64,000 nt of DNA. Source: Vespa crabro (Eukaryota; Arthropoda; Insecta; Hymenoptera; Vespidae). Shown here piece by piece: positions 26,077 to 38,619 of the stretch. A program made the position numbers and the translations under genes. The stretch covers positions 5,800,232-5,864,231 of the forward strand of contig NC_060962.1 in the NCBI RefSeq assembly GCF_910589235.1, written 5' to 3'. Under the pieces are notes generated by a model, which saw only the letters and a program-made list of their open reading frames with translations, was not told where the DNA came from and did no database searches. Each line of letters starts with the position of its first letter. The first letter of the stretch is position 1.

Positions 26077-27479
26077 CTAGTCGCTTGGCTCGATCTTATG
26101 AGAATTAAATTGCTCGAGATCTGATAGCCAACTATTTGAAGATATTTCCAATGATTCCGATAACACCGTCTGATCTCGACGTTTACGATGTTCCACATAA
26201 ATCTCGATTAACATAACGAATAAAGCAAAGGCAACGCCCATCAAAAGTGAAAATAAAGCTGGACTAAATTCCTTTAATGCAACAGGAGCGGGTATTGCAC
26301 TGTGACTTTCTGGACATTGTGGTCGTGCAGGTTGCCAGATATATTTCAAATGTCCCGCCATACCATGTTCCATCATTTTTCTCAATCTGCAATGTATCGA
26401 ATATCTTTACAAAATGAAATGTTTCAACGAAATCTTTTCCTTTTTCTCTTTCACGTTTTGTATTTCTTCCTTTCTATTTTTTCTGGTTTTTTTTTTTTTG
26501 TTGTTGTTTCTTCTTTTTTTTCTTTCTTTCTTTTTTCTACAAATTCAACGAGTCGATACATCTTTTTTTCTTCTTTTCTTATTATTAAAAAAAAAAACAA
26601 AGGAGCAACAATCAAAAATAATAAATATCATATTGATTTTCTTATGATCTTTTAAAAAATTCAAAATAACATTATCATGATCAAGAGGAGTTAACATCAT
26701 ATATTAATGTTATATAAATAAATAAATAATATATAATACTGACCCATATGTTACCATTTTCTTAAAGGGCGAATGTTTCTTAACAGCGGTCGCTATCCGT
26801 TCGAGCGGAATTAATGGTATCTCTGTCAGATCGCATATCTCGTCTTGCAAAAATGTATCCTATTAACGAAATAAAATATAAAAACGTATCTAATAAATAT
26901 ATCATCGATTTCTTTTTCAATCGCTCATCTCGCGTTTACAATAATTACCTCAATTATTTTGTATGCGGTCGCGGCATCAACCTGAAAGGCATAACCACCT
27001 TTTCTCACTTTTTTAAGACCTTCCTCTGCGGTCAGGAACGGCTTGATCTTTCGTTTTATACTAGATTGTATTTTTTTTCGATTGAGCTCGTGCACAACAG
27101 GATTCGTCGATCTCTAATAATACGAATTATAAAAAGGAAGAAAAATTTAATGAGATAAATCGTTAATGATGATATTAAGTTAAAGATAAAGTCGTGGGAT
27201 GAAAAGAAAAAAAAAGAAAAAACGAAAAATAAAATACTTACGGCCAAATAATCGTAATTGTAAGCCATATCCTCGATTCCAACTTCAAGGCTACTGTCCG
27301 ATAAATTTTTTAAAGTATTTATGAATCTTGGTGGTTCTGACAATAAAGAACCGACCACACTGGCAGAATAAAATTGAATAAGTAACAATCCCCAAAGAAA
27401 TAAAGAAAGAAATACTATGCGTCCGGAATAAATACGTGGACCGTCGCTTAAACCTATGTAACGTAGATAAAATGAATGG

Positions 27480-27517
<38 letters not shown>

Positions 27518-27937
27518 CTTTTTTTTCCTCCCCTTTCAACGATAATCTTACGATCTCAACGATCTTAAAAATCGTATTGATAGTTGTAAAATTGTTTAGA
27601 AATAAAATTAAAAAAAAAAAAGTAAGGAAAAGACAAATTTAATGTGTCCATTTACAAAACCTTGTTGACAAATAGCAGCCGTCGTTATCAAAGCCGTTTC
27701 CGAGGCTGGATTAGTATCCAAAGTGCAAAGCTTTGGATAATTATCGAAATACAATTCGATCTTAACCGTAAGCAATAATATCAGCCAATAAATGATTGCC
27801 ACGATTAAGATCATATACCAAACGTCTTCCGTGAACGGCATAAGAAACACATTACGTACATCGCTGGTCTTTGGATGACGAAAAATGATGGTCGTCCTAC
27901 GTGTAATTATATTAAAATGTAATAAAAAGAAAAGAAA

Positions 27938-27982
<45 letters not shown>

Positions 27983-29459
27983 GACTCGTTTAAATCAATC
28001 ACACATATGTCAAATAATAATTACTTTGCTACGTAAGTTTGCACCGTGTAATCGCATACATCAAATCTTTCGGGTTTAAATAAAAATGGTGTTGCACTTA
28101 TGTCTACTACTCCACGAAGCATATCTGATAGGATACCATTCCAAGTGCCATTAACAAGATAACCCCAGGTTGTTCCTCTCATTAAATTCATCCTATTTCA
28201 AGGAATAAAATGATATGATCGAATGGGATACAATCGAATAAATTTACATATCGTAATTACATTTAAAATAGATAAAAATTAAATGTTTTATTAAGAAAAT
28301 GATTCTTTTTCTTTTCTTTTCTTTTTTTTTCCTCCTTACGTAATATTATAATAATCCATCAATTGTATTATCAAGCCGTAATTATATCGCATCATCGTGT
28401 CCACGTGACGATTAATTGGATTTAATATGTAAGTACGAAAATCAGGTAAAGGTTCGTGATCTATCTAAAGCAATAAGATCGGAAAAATTGATATTAATGA
28501 AAAAATATGTTTGACAAAATACGTACGTATGTATTAATAAATTTCTTTCACGTTATTATATCGTACTTACGTGAATAGAAACGTTCAAGGTTAATTTATG
28601 GAAATTTTGACGACGCTTATACTTGTATTGGGTTAATTCGTTTCTCATCCCATTTTCAGAAGACCAGTAACCCATATAAGTAATATTGAGTCGGCCTCCA
28701 TGTCGATGACTGAAATTGTAGATGTCGTAAAGAATATAAATATCCTTTCGACTTAATGCCACCGTAATTTCGCTCGCTATTGAAAGCGGTAGATCTCGCA
28801 AAAGATCAATTGGAACGGCATTCGATTTGGTGATCATAAGCCAAAAGAAAGATTCATTGTAGGGTAATTGATTTTCATTGAACTGTTTAAAAAAAAATAA
28901 ATAAATAATTAAATAAGTAAATGAAAATAATTTAATCATTTCTTATGCGCAATATATGAAAAGGACATTACCGACCTGTTCGAGAATAATTTCACTCTGC
29001 GGACAATCGATATCAAGGATAATACCAAGTTTATAATAATTTACTTTCAATATGGTATTCATTTCTATGTTTTCCTTAATAGGCACGTACGAAATTGTTA
29101 GATTGTTCAATAGATCTCTACGAAAGAAATCCATTTTTTCTAAATAAAGAAACAATATCTATGAGACCGACATTTTTGAATTAACAATATCTATAATTGC
29201 GAAATATATTATGAAAGAAAAAAAAAAAAAGAAGAAGAAGAAGAAGAAAAAAAAAGGAAGAAAAAAAATAAGAGACAAGAAAAAGAAGAGAAATAAAAAG
29301 AAGTGGAAATTAACCGAAAGAATTCCAACATCCAAATACGACCAAATACTGTATATATTTCCCAGAAAAATATTCTTTCGTAAAGGAAACCGCAATATTA
29401 TTAGCCTTCGCCGTCCATGTGAATACAATTATGCTAATTGTGATAACTCCAAAGATCAT
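26077..29459 (-). CDS. Ir75-like: Ionotropic receptor, Ir75-like
   Basis: Chemosensory ionotropic receptor related to iGluRs, expected in dendrites of olfactory neurons tuned to acids or amines as a ligand-specific subunit. Ten exons: 29315-29459, 28976-29139, 28571-28882, 28340-28464, 28025-28192, 27661-27896, 27242-27453, 26949-27113, 26744-26859 and 26077-26386. The sum is 1953 bases, 650 residues, all phases consistent. The N-terminal signal-like segment starts MIFGVITISIIVFTWTAKA. S1 contains VVDISATPF and PERFDVCDY, whose Arg lines up with the ligand-binding Arg of iGluRs. M1 lies in MPFTEDVWYMILIVAIIYW, M2 and the SYTANLAST-like region in QFYSASVVGSLL, S2 in GLKKVRKGGYAFQVDAATAY and DEICDLTEIPL, M3 in FSPALFSLLMGVAFALFVM. 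DISATP and the overall length favour the Ir75/Ir64a clade; subgroup is uncertain. The gene looks intact. Confidence 0.93.
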
Positions 29460-30239
29460 ATTTCCGTGTTTTTTCTTCTGTTTTTTTTTCTTAATCATCA
29501 AAGTTATTACAAGTTTCGTAGATCTTTAATCTCACGATTTATCTGTACACCTGTCGCAAAAAAAAAAGAAAAAAAAAAAAAAGAAAAATAAAAACCACGA
29601 ATGATTTTTATCATTAGAATGTCATAAAATGTTTTCTTTAAAATTTCGTATAAAACTTCGTCGTTCACTTAACTGCTATGAGAAAAATCAATTTTTAGAT
29701 TCGATCGCACGAGACGAAACAATTAACGGCACGAAACTTTTCAATAATTTATCGAAATCGTTCACACTTCTCACATGAATAGTAATATGTAATATAGCTA
29801 ACGAAACAAATAAAAATGAAAAAGTACTTCATCGGTTTTTGATTATCTCACTGTCTGTTAATACGACTATGAAATTCTTCTATTCCGCATTCGACGGAAG
29901 TTGACATTATCTTATTGTTAGACATATGTAATATTTCAAGAGTATCTATTGATTGACAAACGATTTTCGTAAAGAAACGCATAGCTAATAATTTTCCTAT
30001 AGAGAAAATTATCGAGGTCGATGTTACGTTGAAGTTGCAATATGAAATTAAGTTATATATTCCATTGCGTTCCATACGATGGTTCGTGATACATCATTTC
30101 CAAGAATTTCACATAAATAATTAATAGTGCAAAGGTTATCGATTGTAACTTATACGTAAAATGCACTATCATTACATCGAGAAAAACACTCACTAATAAT
30201 ATCTCTCATCTATAAGATCTCTATGTATTTACTGAATGT

Positions 30240-30281
<42 letters not shown>

Positions 30282-31360
30282 CCTCTCTCTTGGTATAAAA
30301 AAGTTAAAGAAAAATTATTTTTATTTGATCTTAAACAGAAAAGAAAATTGCTATTTACTGATTATTTATCTGTAAGTTACAAAAATATAAGTTTGACATT
30401 TGATCGACAATCTTGTAGATATTCAACTAATCTAACTGGATATAAATATTGGTTTACAGAAAATCATTATGCAATTATTTTTGATTACACATGTAATATG
30501 TAACAATGAGGTATAATCACTCAAATTACTAGTAAATAAGAAACATCAAATGAGATTTCCATCTGATATGCAAACATGTAATTTTATTTTAAAAGTACAA
30601 TGTCTCTTTGTATCTCTTTTTCCTCAAATATTGGAAAAAAGAATACTAGCAAAAAAAAAAAAAAGAGAAAAAAAAAAGAGAAAAAAAAGAAAAGAGAAAA
30701 AAGAAAAGAGATAAAAATAAAGATATCGGTTTTATTCTTTTAATCATTGTTATTTGAATTTGAATATACTAAAAGGGGAGAAAATGTTTAAAACATTCTC
30801 ATTAATTTTACAAATTTTGAATTGTATATTTAAAGCGTGACGCATTTAATGAAAAAATATTTTTTATACTATGAAACGAATACTTTAATAATAAAATCAA
30901 CATTGAAATAATCGGATTTTTTATTTATTTTATAAAAACAAGAAAAATGTCTTGTAAATAAATATTATTCATTTCATCGCAAATTTTTACAACCTGCAAA
31001 ATACTATCATTTTTTTTATGTAATACTACAACTGCATATAAATATTCAATAATATGAATAATTCATTAATTATTTTAATCTTAATGAAGGAGCCGACAAA
31101 AATATTTTATTAAAATTTTTTTTTCTCTTTTTTTTTTTTTTTACAAAAGATAAAAATGAAGCTTACAAATATGTAACATAAATTTTGTTCAACCTTTAAA
31201 ACACCCATAACATTTAGTTAATTTTTTTAAGCTCTTGAAATAATTATGCGTTAGACATTTTAAGAAAAAAAGCAACGTACAAACAACGACACATATAATT
31301 GTGGGAAAACGCTAGTTACCAGCATGTTATTTTTACGTAAGCAAAAGTGACAGGAAGGTA
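29460..31360. other. Spacer upstream of Ir75 and CSP1
   Basis: Region between the divergent receptor and CSP genes. It includes a (CT)n tract at about 30243-30290 and A-rich runs at 30647-30720. A 75-codon ORF at 29848-30075 (-) has no family resemblance and is not called. Confidence 0.55.
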
Positions 31361-31364
31361 CATC

Positions 31365-31370
31365 TATAAA
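31365..31370 (+). promoter_or_regulatory. Putative TATA box of CSP1
   Basis: TATAAA about 80 bases before the start codon of the first chemosensory protein gene. Secreted insect chemosensory proteins often have TATA promoters, and the spacing allows a short leader. Confidence 0.4.
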
Positions 31371-31447
31371 TTAGTGAGATTTATAAGAAAGACACATGTG
31401 AAAAATCTTAATCAGTTTCAAATCATTTTCTGTTGAGAAACATTGAA

Positions 31448-31671
31448 ATGATGAAGTTACTCCAATATGTCTCGTTGGTTTCATTGTTGGTGGTCTTCGC
31501 GTTTGTCAAAGCAGACGACGAATTGTATTCCGACAAGTATGATTACATAGATCCCAAGGAAATCGTCGCCAATGATCGTTTAAGGGATGAGTATTATAAT
31601 TGTTTCATGGACATCAACCCTTGTGTTACCCCGGACGCCATATTCTTCAAATGTAAGCTTGATTATTTCGA

Positions 31672-31729
<58 letters not shown>

Positions 31730-32378
31730 CTCTGTCTCTCTTTCTCTCTCTAATTTGACAATTTAATTTTCCAATGCATCAAAGTTAAAGATTTTTGTCA
31801 TTTTTGTTTTCCTTTTCGTTTTTTCAATCATCTTTTTTTCTTCATTTACAATATACACAGATAATATTTATTAATCGTACTATTGTCACAAATAATCTTA
31901 TATAAAAAATTTTAAATAGAAAATGATTGTTTTTCTTCGTTCACTTTTATAACGTAGAACGTATTTATATTTCGTTACGAAGGCTTAAACAATTTTATCT
32001 TATGAAAGATATAATAAAAGGAGAAAATTATTTTCTTAGAAAATGAAAGAATAGAAAATAATGCTGTGTATTAATGTATTAAATCACTTTTTTCATTTTC
32101 TTGTACGATAATTTTATAGATCGATTATTTTATTAATGATATCTTTCTTATGTACGTATATAAATTGTATACAACATTAATTATGTTCGCATTATTTTTT
32201 TTCAGCGAATTTACCGGAGGCAATAATAACTAAATGCAAGAAGTGTACAGAAAAGCAAAAGGAAAACTTTGAATTTATAGCTGTCTGGTATACCGATAAT
32301 CGTCCAGATGAATGGAATGCTCTCATTAAAAAGTTCATGGAAGATGCAAAGAAACAGAACATAGATAATTCCAAATAG
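31448..32378 (+). CDS. CSP-like: Chemosensory protein (CSP), copy 1
   Basis: Small secreted alpha-helical carrier of the insect CSP (OS-D) family, binding hydrophobic ligands in sensillar lymph, cuticle or other tissues. Exons 31448-31652 and 32206-32378 total 378 bases, 125 residues. A signal peptide covers about residues 1-22 (hydrophobic core VSLVSLLVVFAFV). Then comes YSDKYDYIDPKEIVANDRL, and the four-Cys signature C-X6-C-X19-C-X2-C with KCKKC. The single phase-1 intron sits just after the Lys codon following the second Cys, as usual for the family. A (CT)n tract fills part of the intron. An AATAAA occurs at about 32564. Two more CSPs follow. Confidence 0.94.
31676..31751. repeat. (CT)n tract in CSP1 intron
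   Basis: Long pyrimidine dinucleotide repeat inside the single intron of the first CSP gene. It creates spurious Leu-Ser ORFs. Confidence 0.95.
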
Positions 32379-32578
32379 TATAGGTACCGATGTTATTTTT
32401 ACGAATCAATTATAGAAAGGATAAAACGAATAGTGTTATTTTTTTTTTTCTATTCTATGCGAAACAAAAATTTAATTAATACATTTAAATCAATTAATGA
32501 GCAATACGAACGGGAAAATATATTAAAACAACTGGAATGAAAATAAAATAAATGTAAAAATATTAATAAAGCTTTATT

Positions 32579-33130
32579 CGTTAACATAAAGAAATTCCTA
32601 TTGTTATATTGATAGAGCACCATTTTATATATTTCTTTAGAAAAATGATTAAATTTTAAGAAAATAATAATAATAAATAATGATATTATCTCATTGTTAA
32701 ATATTCACAAAGATTGAAATAATTGGGTAACGATATAGAAAAGAGGATTTAATGAATTTACAGGAAGGGAGAGAGGGAGGGCTGGGGGAGGGGGGGGGGT
32801 AAGGAAAGAAGAAAAAAAATGAGGAAAAAAAAGAAAAGAAAAGAAAAAAAAAAAGAAAGAAAAGAAATGAACGTTATCAAAACATTAATCGAAAATATTA
32901 AAATTTAAATAATTAAATATATAATGAACTTTGTGAACAAGCTCAATTCAAATAAACGACGTTATAGCCTTGTAATAACATCGATTAAGAATCATCATTC
33001 AATTCTCAAGATTTTTCTTATTTGCCTCTTCCAACATTCGTTTCTTTCACGTATGTCCTTCGAAAAATATCAGCCAATAACCGGATGATCTTGGACCGAA
33101 GATAGTCATAAAATCAACATACACGTATAC
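32579..33130. other. Spacer between CSP1 and CSP2
   Basis: AT-rich spacer with a purine-rich run at about 32760-32870 that includes a G-rich stretch near 32765-32802. No coding signal was seen. Confidence 0.6.
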
Positions 33131-33138
33131 GCTAGAGG

Positions 33139-33146
33139 TATAAATA
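33139..33146 (+). promoter_or_regulatory. Putative TATA box of CSP2
   Basis: TATAAATA preceded by GAGG, followed about 30 bases later by an initiator-like TTCAGATTC, and about 190 bases upstream of the CSP2 start codon. Confidence 0.45.
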
Positions 33147-33337
33147 CGGAAGACAGAACTCTTGAAGCATTCAGATTCAATTCAGATATTCTTTGTGGAT
33201 GCTGTACTAAAAACGTTAAAATACGATAATATATTTTTCTCCGTTGGCTATTTCAGTACAAATTTTGAAGTTAATTTTGAAGTTAATTTTGAAGTTATTT
33301 TCGAATTCAAAAATAAAAATTTAACAAAAAAATCATA

Positions 33338-33957
33338 ATGGCACATTATTTATGGATATTATCAATCGTTGTACTATCCGAGATGATACTCTCTGTGTTC
33401 GCGGATAACTCCGATGATACCAAATACATAACGAAATATGACAATATCAACGTAGACGAAATATTGAATACACCTCGATTACGTAATCAATATGTCGATT
33501 GTTACCTAGGACGTACACCGTGTGTGACACCAGAAGCAAAGTTCTTGAAAGGTAAGGGACAACATCAGCAAAAAATCAAAAGATAATATTTGTCAAGCTT
33601 TAATTCTCCATTAGATTTACCTTTATTTTTTAACATTTCGTTCGTTTTGAAAAGTGAAAAAAAAAAAAAGAAAAAAAGAAAAAAAATAAAAGGAAAAAAA
33701 AAAAGAAAAGAATGAATCATAAATAATCAGTATGAATAAATTCAATGAGTATGAATAATATCAAATGAATAATATTCTTAATCGTAGATATACTGCCAGA
33801 GGCTTTAGTGACCAAATGTAAAAAATGTTCAGATAAGCAGAAAATAATTTTTGACAAGGTGATAACTTGGTTTGAGGAAAACGATAAAGAAACTTGGAAG
33901 GTCATATTGGCGAAATCTATTAATGAGCATGTAAATGTCAGAAATCGAAGATCGTAG
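33338..33957 (+). CDS. CSP-like: Chemosensory protein (CSP), copy 2
   Basis: Second CSP family member, a secreted ligand carrier. Exons 33338-33551 and 33788-33957 total 384 bases, 127 residues. The signal peptide starts MAHYLWILSIVVLSEMILSV. The mature protein begins near DNSDDTKYITKYDNINVDE. Cys spacing is C-X6-C-X19-C-X2-C with the conserved LPEALVTKCKKC. The intron is phase 1 after the family-typical Lys. The C-terminus is basic (NVRNRRS). It is transcribed in the same direction as CSP1 and converges with CSP3. Confidence 0.94.
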
Positions 33958-34243
33958 ATTAAGTTCATTAGTAATCCAAAAGAAAAAAGAAAATGTGATT
34001 ATATTGTTTAATAGGTTGTTATATACAATTTTCACAGATCTGTGTATACAAAAGAAAGAAAAAAAAAAAAATGTTAATTCTATACTATGATTTGTCATGA
34101 AATAAATTGCAAATAAAAGCAAAATTAATAAAATGTTTATTATTGAAATTAAACGTTACATGTGTTACATTACGTTTTATACTTATGTATGAATAACATT
34201 TACATACTTGTATGTACTATATATATATATATACAGGAAAATA

Positions 34244-34695
34244 TTAATCCTTAAGATATGCTTCAAACTTATCGAAATATATATTCTCAGGATCGTATTT
34301 CGTTTGAAACTGATTCCATACATCTGGCTTTTTTTCCTTCAGTTGCCAAAGCTTGTTTCCTATTTTCTTCTGGTACTCGTTACATCTCGCGCATTGCGTG
34401 GCCAATATTTCAGGAAGTATTTCTGCAATACAAATTAAAAACGATTATTTTATTAAATGTTTATTTGTTTTTGTTTTTTTTTTTGTTTTTATTCCTCGTA
34501 CGTATGTAATTACATACTAAAAGGAATGAATTAACGAATTAAAATATAAAAGAAAAAAAATGCAAAAGAAAATAAATATTAAAATCCTATCAAGATTATA
34601 GATCAGGGACAAAGATTATGGAAGGACAAACCTGTTTTAATGGAGACTATAAAAGAATTGTTTCAAAAGTTTTTTATATATGAAAAGTAAAAAAC

Positions 34696-34742
<47 letters not shown>

Positions 34743-34746
34743 TACT

Positions 34747-34832
<86 letters not shown>

Positions 34833-35092
34833 GACTTTCTATCTTTCTTTTTTTTCTTTTTCTTTTTTTAATAAAAAGGAAAAAAGCATTACTTACGTTT
34901 AAGACTACGTCCATCGGCGGTGCAAGGACCCTCATCGAGCAAACAATTTATATATTGATTTAAAAATCGTTCGCTATTAAAAATCGCATCTACGTCCACT
35001 TGATCGTATATGTTTGGATAGTTTTCTTCCTTATATCCAACGATGAGCCCGCATATTCCAATTATTAGAAAATAGACGTAAGTGAATTTCAT
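34244..35092 (-). CDS. CSP-like: Chemosensory protein (CSP), copy 3
   Basis: Third CSP, on the opposite strand, converging with CSP2. Exons 34897-35092 and 34244-34422 total 375 bases, 124 residues. The signal peptide is MKFTYVYFLIIGICGLIVG, followed by YPNIYDQVDVDAIFNSERFL. The four Cys are spaced C-X6-C-X18-C-X2-C, with CARC in place of the CKKC of its neighbours. The phase-1 intron is conserved and carries a (TAA/TTA)n trinucleotide array of about 135 bp. It is the most divergent of the three. Confidence 0.93.
34697..34831. repeat. (ATT)n trinucleotide array
   Basis: About 45 ATT units with two short interruptions, inside the intron of CSP3. It produces the long poly-Asn and poly-Tyr ORFs on the two strands, which are not genes. 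Confidence 0.97.
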
Positions 35093-35968
35093 GCTTATAT
35101 AATTATTCGAGCCAATTATTCGTATTGCACTGGAAAATTTTAATGTATAGTTAAATAAAAAAAAAAAAAAAGATTTCAACTCCGTAGTATCCTAATTAAT
35201 TACACTGAGATACGTCGAGAACAATTGTGTCAGAAAAAAAACGAAATGAATTGAATTTAAAATCGATTCAATTCGATCAATAGAAAATAGAATGGTATGA
35301 AAATTTGCATTAAATATTTAATATATAAAATTGTATAATAATTACTATAGTAATCAATGATGTCGCGATGATTCAGCCGTGAATCAATGAAACAAGTATT
35401 AAAATAGAATACTCGTTAAAAGACGCTCGACGGATGCTCGAAACGAAAAAAAAAAAATTAAACTGCCGCTGAGTTGTTTTACTTCTGATACTTTTAATGA
35501 AATACTTTCTACCAATTTCGTGTTATAATATAACTAAGAAATTAATGCTGAAAGAAGATTCCGATCTTGTAAATACAGCGTACTATAAACACAGTAAGTT
35601 TACGAATTTATAAATAACACTTCGTCCAAGCATTATACATTAAGGTTTTATTTAACAAAATATTTGATTGTACGTGATAGATTTTGAAGTCGAGAATATT
35701 CATCTGATATCATATAACATTTCGTATATCATGTGTCGCATTTCGTGTGTCAATCGATAAACACGAGCGCTCATATTTAACGTTCATGTAGATTATTTTT
35801 TAATGATATGAAAATTATTTATAACACAAATGATTCTCATAATATTCGTTATATAAATAAGGTAAATCGTTATAAAGAATACAATTTTTAAAAATATATC
35901 ATGTTATCGTATTACAAAAAAATTCCTGTACAGAAATGTTATGAATAAAAATATAATATCTAAATAAA

Positions 35969-36033
<65 letters not shown>

Positions 36034-36332
36034 ATATAATAATAATTCTACATATATTATATTTCCAACAAGATTGATTAAATCATAATATATTATATTT
36101 ACTTGTGACCCATATAAAAAATTCGATTATTTAATATCCCTTCGCTTTTCTTAATTCAATATATTGATCTACTATAATTTATAACAACAAGGCATGATAC
36201 ATTGGTTTCGAAATAAAAAAAAAATGCATAAAGAAAAATATATCTCCACAGCCTAATATTTAATCTGTATAAATCAAAACTGTTTACTTCACACAAAATA
36301 TTTGCAGTATGAACTTAATATTTTATTTATTT

Positions 36333-36380
<48 letters not shown>

Positions 36381-36466
36381 GAAAGAAAATACGTTTGCAA
36401 TTAAAGTATACGTCAATATCCAGTTAATACGAGGATCTTGATTTTGAAGATACCATAATGATGCAA
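35093..36466. other. Spacer, no gene seen
   Basis: AT-rich spacer between CSP3 and the ALDH gene, with (TA)n tracts at about 35990-36025 and 36337-36375. No coding signal was supported. Confidence 0.55.
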
Positions 36467-36548
36467 TTACAACTGGTCTTCTTGAGAGAAATCCTGCAAA
36501 TATTACGTATTTTATTGAATTGTTCATCGTATAATAAAAATAATAACG

Positions 36549-36590
36549 TTAAGGCATTGTAATTGTAACGGCATGAGATGCTTCTAAATA
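36549..36590 (-). CDS. Candidate alternative ALDH C-terminal exon
   Basis: A good acceptor (AG at 36592-36591, preceded by a T-rich tract) is followed by 13 codons encoding YLEASHAVTITMP and a stop. Phase 0 entry fits a GTACAA donor located in the last main exon of the aldehyde dehydrogenase after its AAM-Lys codon. A second possible end lies at 36467-36493 (DFSQEDQL, stop). Both would replace the last six residues of the main isoform and leave the membrane anchor unchanged. No transcript evidence is available. Confidence 0.4.
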   Translation of the reverse strand, partial: YLEASHAVTITMP

Positions 36591-36672
36591 CTGAAACAAA
36601 TAATTAAAAAAATGAAAGGACGTGTGATGAAAAATATATATAGCAAACAATATTTTTTACATGTTGAACAAA

Positions 36673-36686
36673 AACAAATATATATG

Positions 36687-36726
<40 letters not shown>

Positions 36727-36746
36727 GTACATATCATAATGTATAT

Positions 36747-36811
<65 letters not shown>
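36673..36811. repeat. (TA)n tracts
   Basis: Two long TA dinucleotide runs separated by about 28 bases of TA-rich sequence. Confidence 0.95.
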
Positions 36812-36812
<1 letters not shown>

Positions 36813-37761
36813 GCCTGATACGCAGGCAATTTTTTTTTAATTATACATATATATATATATGTCTCGATTTTATAAGATATTATTATAGAGAATTTGAATT
36901 AACATTAAGTTATATTTCAAATTATGAATACTCACTAAAGTTATTAAAAGACGATGAAGTAATGCTTCTCTATAATAAATGTGTAAAATATTGACAAATA
37001 CATGATATGAATTATTTAACGTCTAATGACATTATCCATGTTACTCATTGAATATATCAAGAGTCTCGTTGCGATCTATAGCTTCAAAATTTAAAAGAAA
37101 ATTGTTGTTTTTAAGGTGATGTGTATTTGACGATATTTTTATATATTCACGTGATCCTTGAATAATTATAACGTTTATTACTTGAACCGATTATACAATA
37201 AAAAAATTTTTATATATAAACTTTGATATAATAAAAAACATTGTGCAATGTATACATAAATATACTGTATATTTCTTTTTTTAATATATATATATAATTT
37301 TATGAAAACTACATAGTATACATTTTAATCGTTTCGTTAAATAGAAAGGAAAAAAAGAAATAAAATAATTAAATAAAGTAAAGATTAACAAATATTATGA
37401 AAATTAACAATGATAAAATTTATATATAAAATATTTGGATTGTATGTATAAGATATTTTATATATAAATTATATTAAGTACTTTAAACCCTATAGTAATA
37501 AAAGAATATTAAGTAATATATAAAAGTATTAGAAAACTATATCACTTTTTAGAAATATAAAAATATTGTTCATAGATATTGCTCATAATAGCAATTTTAA
37601 CTTTATAACGATTAAACTTTGTATTCAACATATAATAGCGTGCAAATTGTTTAGAAGTGATATGGCATAAATGAATTAAAATCAAAACAACAAATATATA
37701 CGTATCTAGCATTGTCAACAATAATGCATATTGTGCGTTAACATATAATAATGAAACGTAA

Positions 37762-38154
37762 TTAAACATGAGCTGTCTTTTGTACCTTCATAGCAGCTTT
37801 GAAACCAATAGTAGCAACTACACCTAATCCAAATAATATCAAATAAGGAAGGTATTTTATTCCTGGTACATCAGGTCTCTTTGCCACCAACGATAGCAAC
37901 ATATTTAATTTTGTATCGCTATAAGGTGGATAACGGGATCTACAAATGACATATGATATATCAATATATTCTTATTAATTAATAAATTATATTATAAAAT
38001 AGAATTTATTTCTTACCCAGCCAACTTCTCCCCTATAATGTTGTAATCTTTAATAAGACATCCCTTTTTATGGACGAAAGTATCGAAAGTATATTTTCCA
38101 TGATAAGCACCCATGCCCGAATTACCAACTCCTCCAAATGGTAAAGTTTCCACT

Positions 38155-38218
<64 letters not shown>

Positions 38219-38552
38219 TATAAATGCACAATAAATATAACAGGAATAACGATAAATAATAATTATTATCAATGATATTAAATGTTTTGTAACTGTAAAC
38301 AATAATTATAAATGAAATAAATTAAAGCCATCAATAATATATCCAATATAAAGCATTTCTTAAAACCTCTTAATACCACCATATAAGATATATAAATATT
38401 TTTCATTCCAGCAAGCAAGATTAATATTTTCAATCAACTTACTTTTTAACATAATAAAAAAATTTATACATATATACATATACATATATATACATATATA
38501 TATACATACATATATAAATGTATATGTATATATTATACATATATATATATAC

Positions 38553-38619
<67 letters not shown>

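Noticed and set aside
29848..30075. 75-codon minus ORF upstream of the ionotropic receptor
   Set aside because: Not needed for the receptor, which already has a signal-like N-terminus at 29459, and no homology was recognised.
32564..32581. AATAAAGCTTTATT palindrome after CSP1 as a terminator hairpin
   Set aside because: It simply contains the polyadenylation signal in a short palindrome; rho-independent termination does not apply here.
34663..34935. Poly-Asn and poly-Tyr ORFs
   Set aside because: They come from the (ATT)n array in the CSP3 intron.
37542..37769. 75-codon minus ORF after the last ALDH exon
   Set aside because: It overlaps the ALDH stop in another frame and reads as 3' UTR; no motif.
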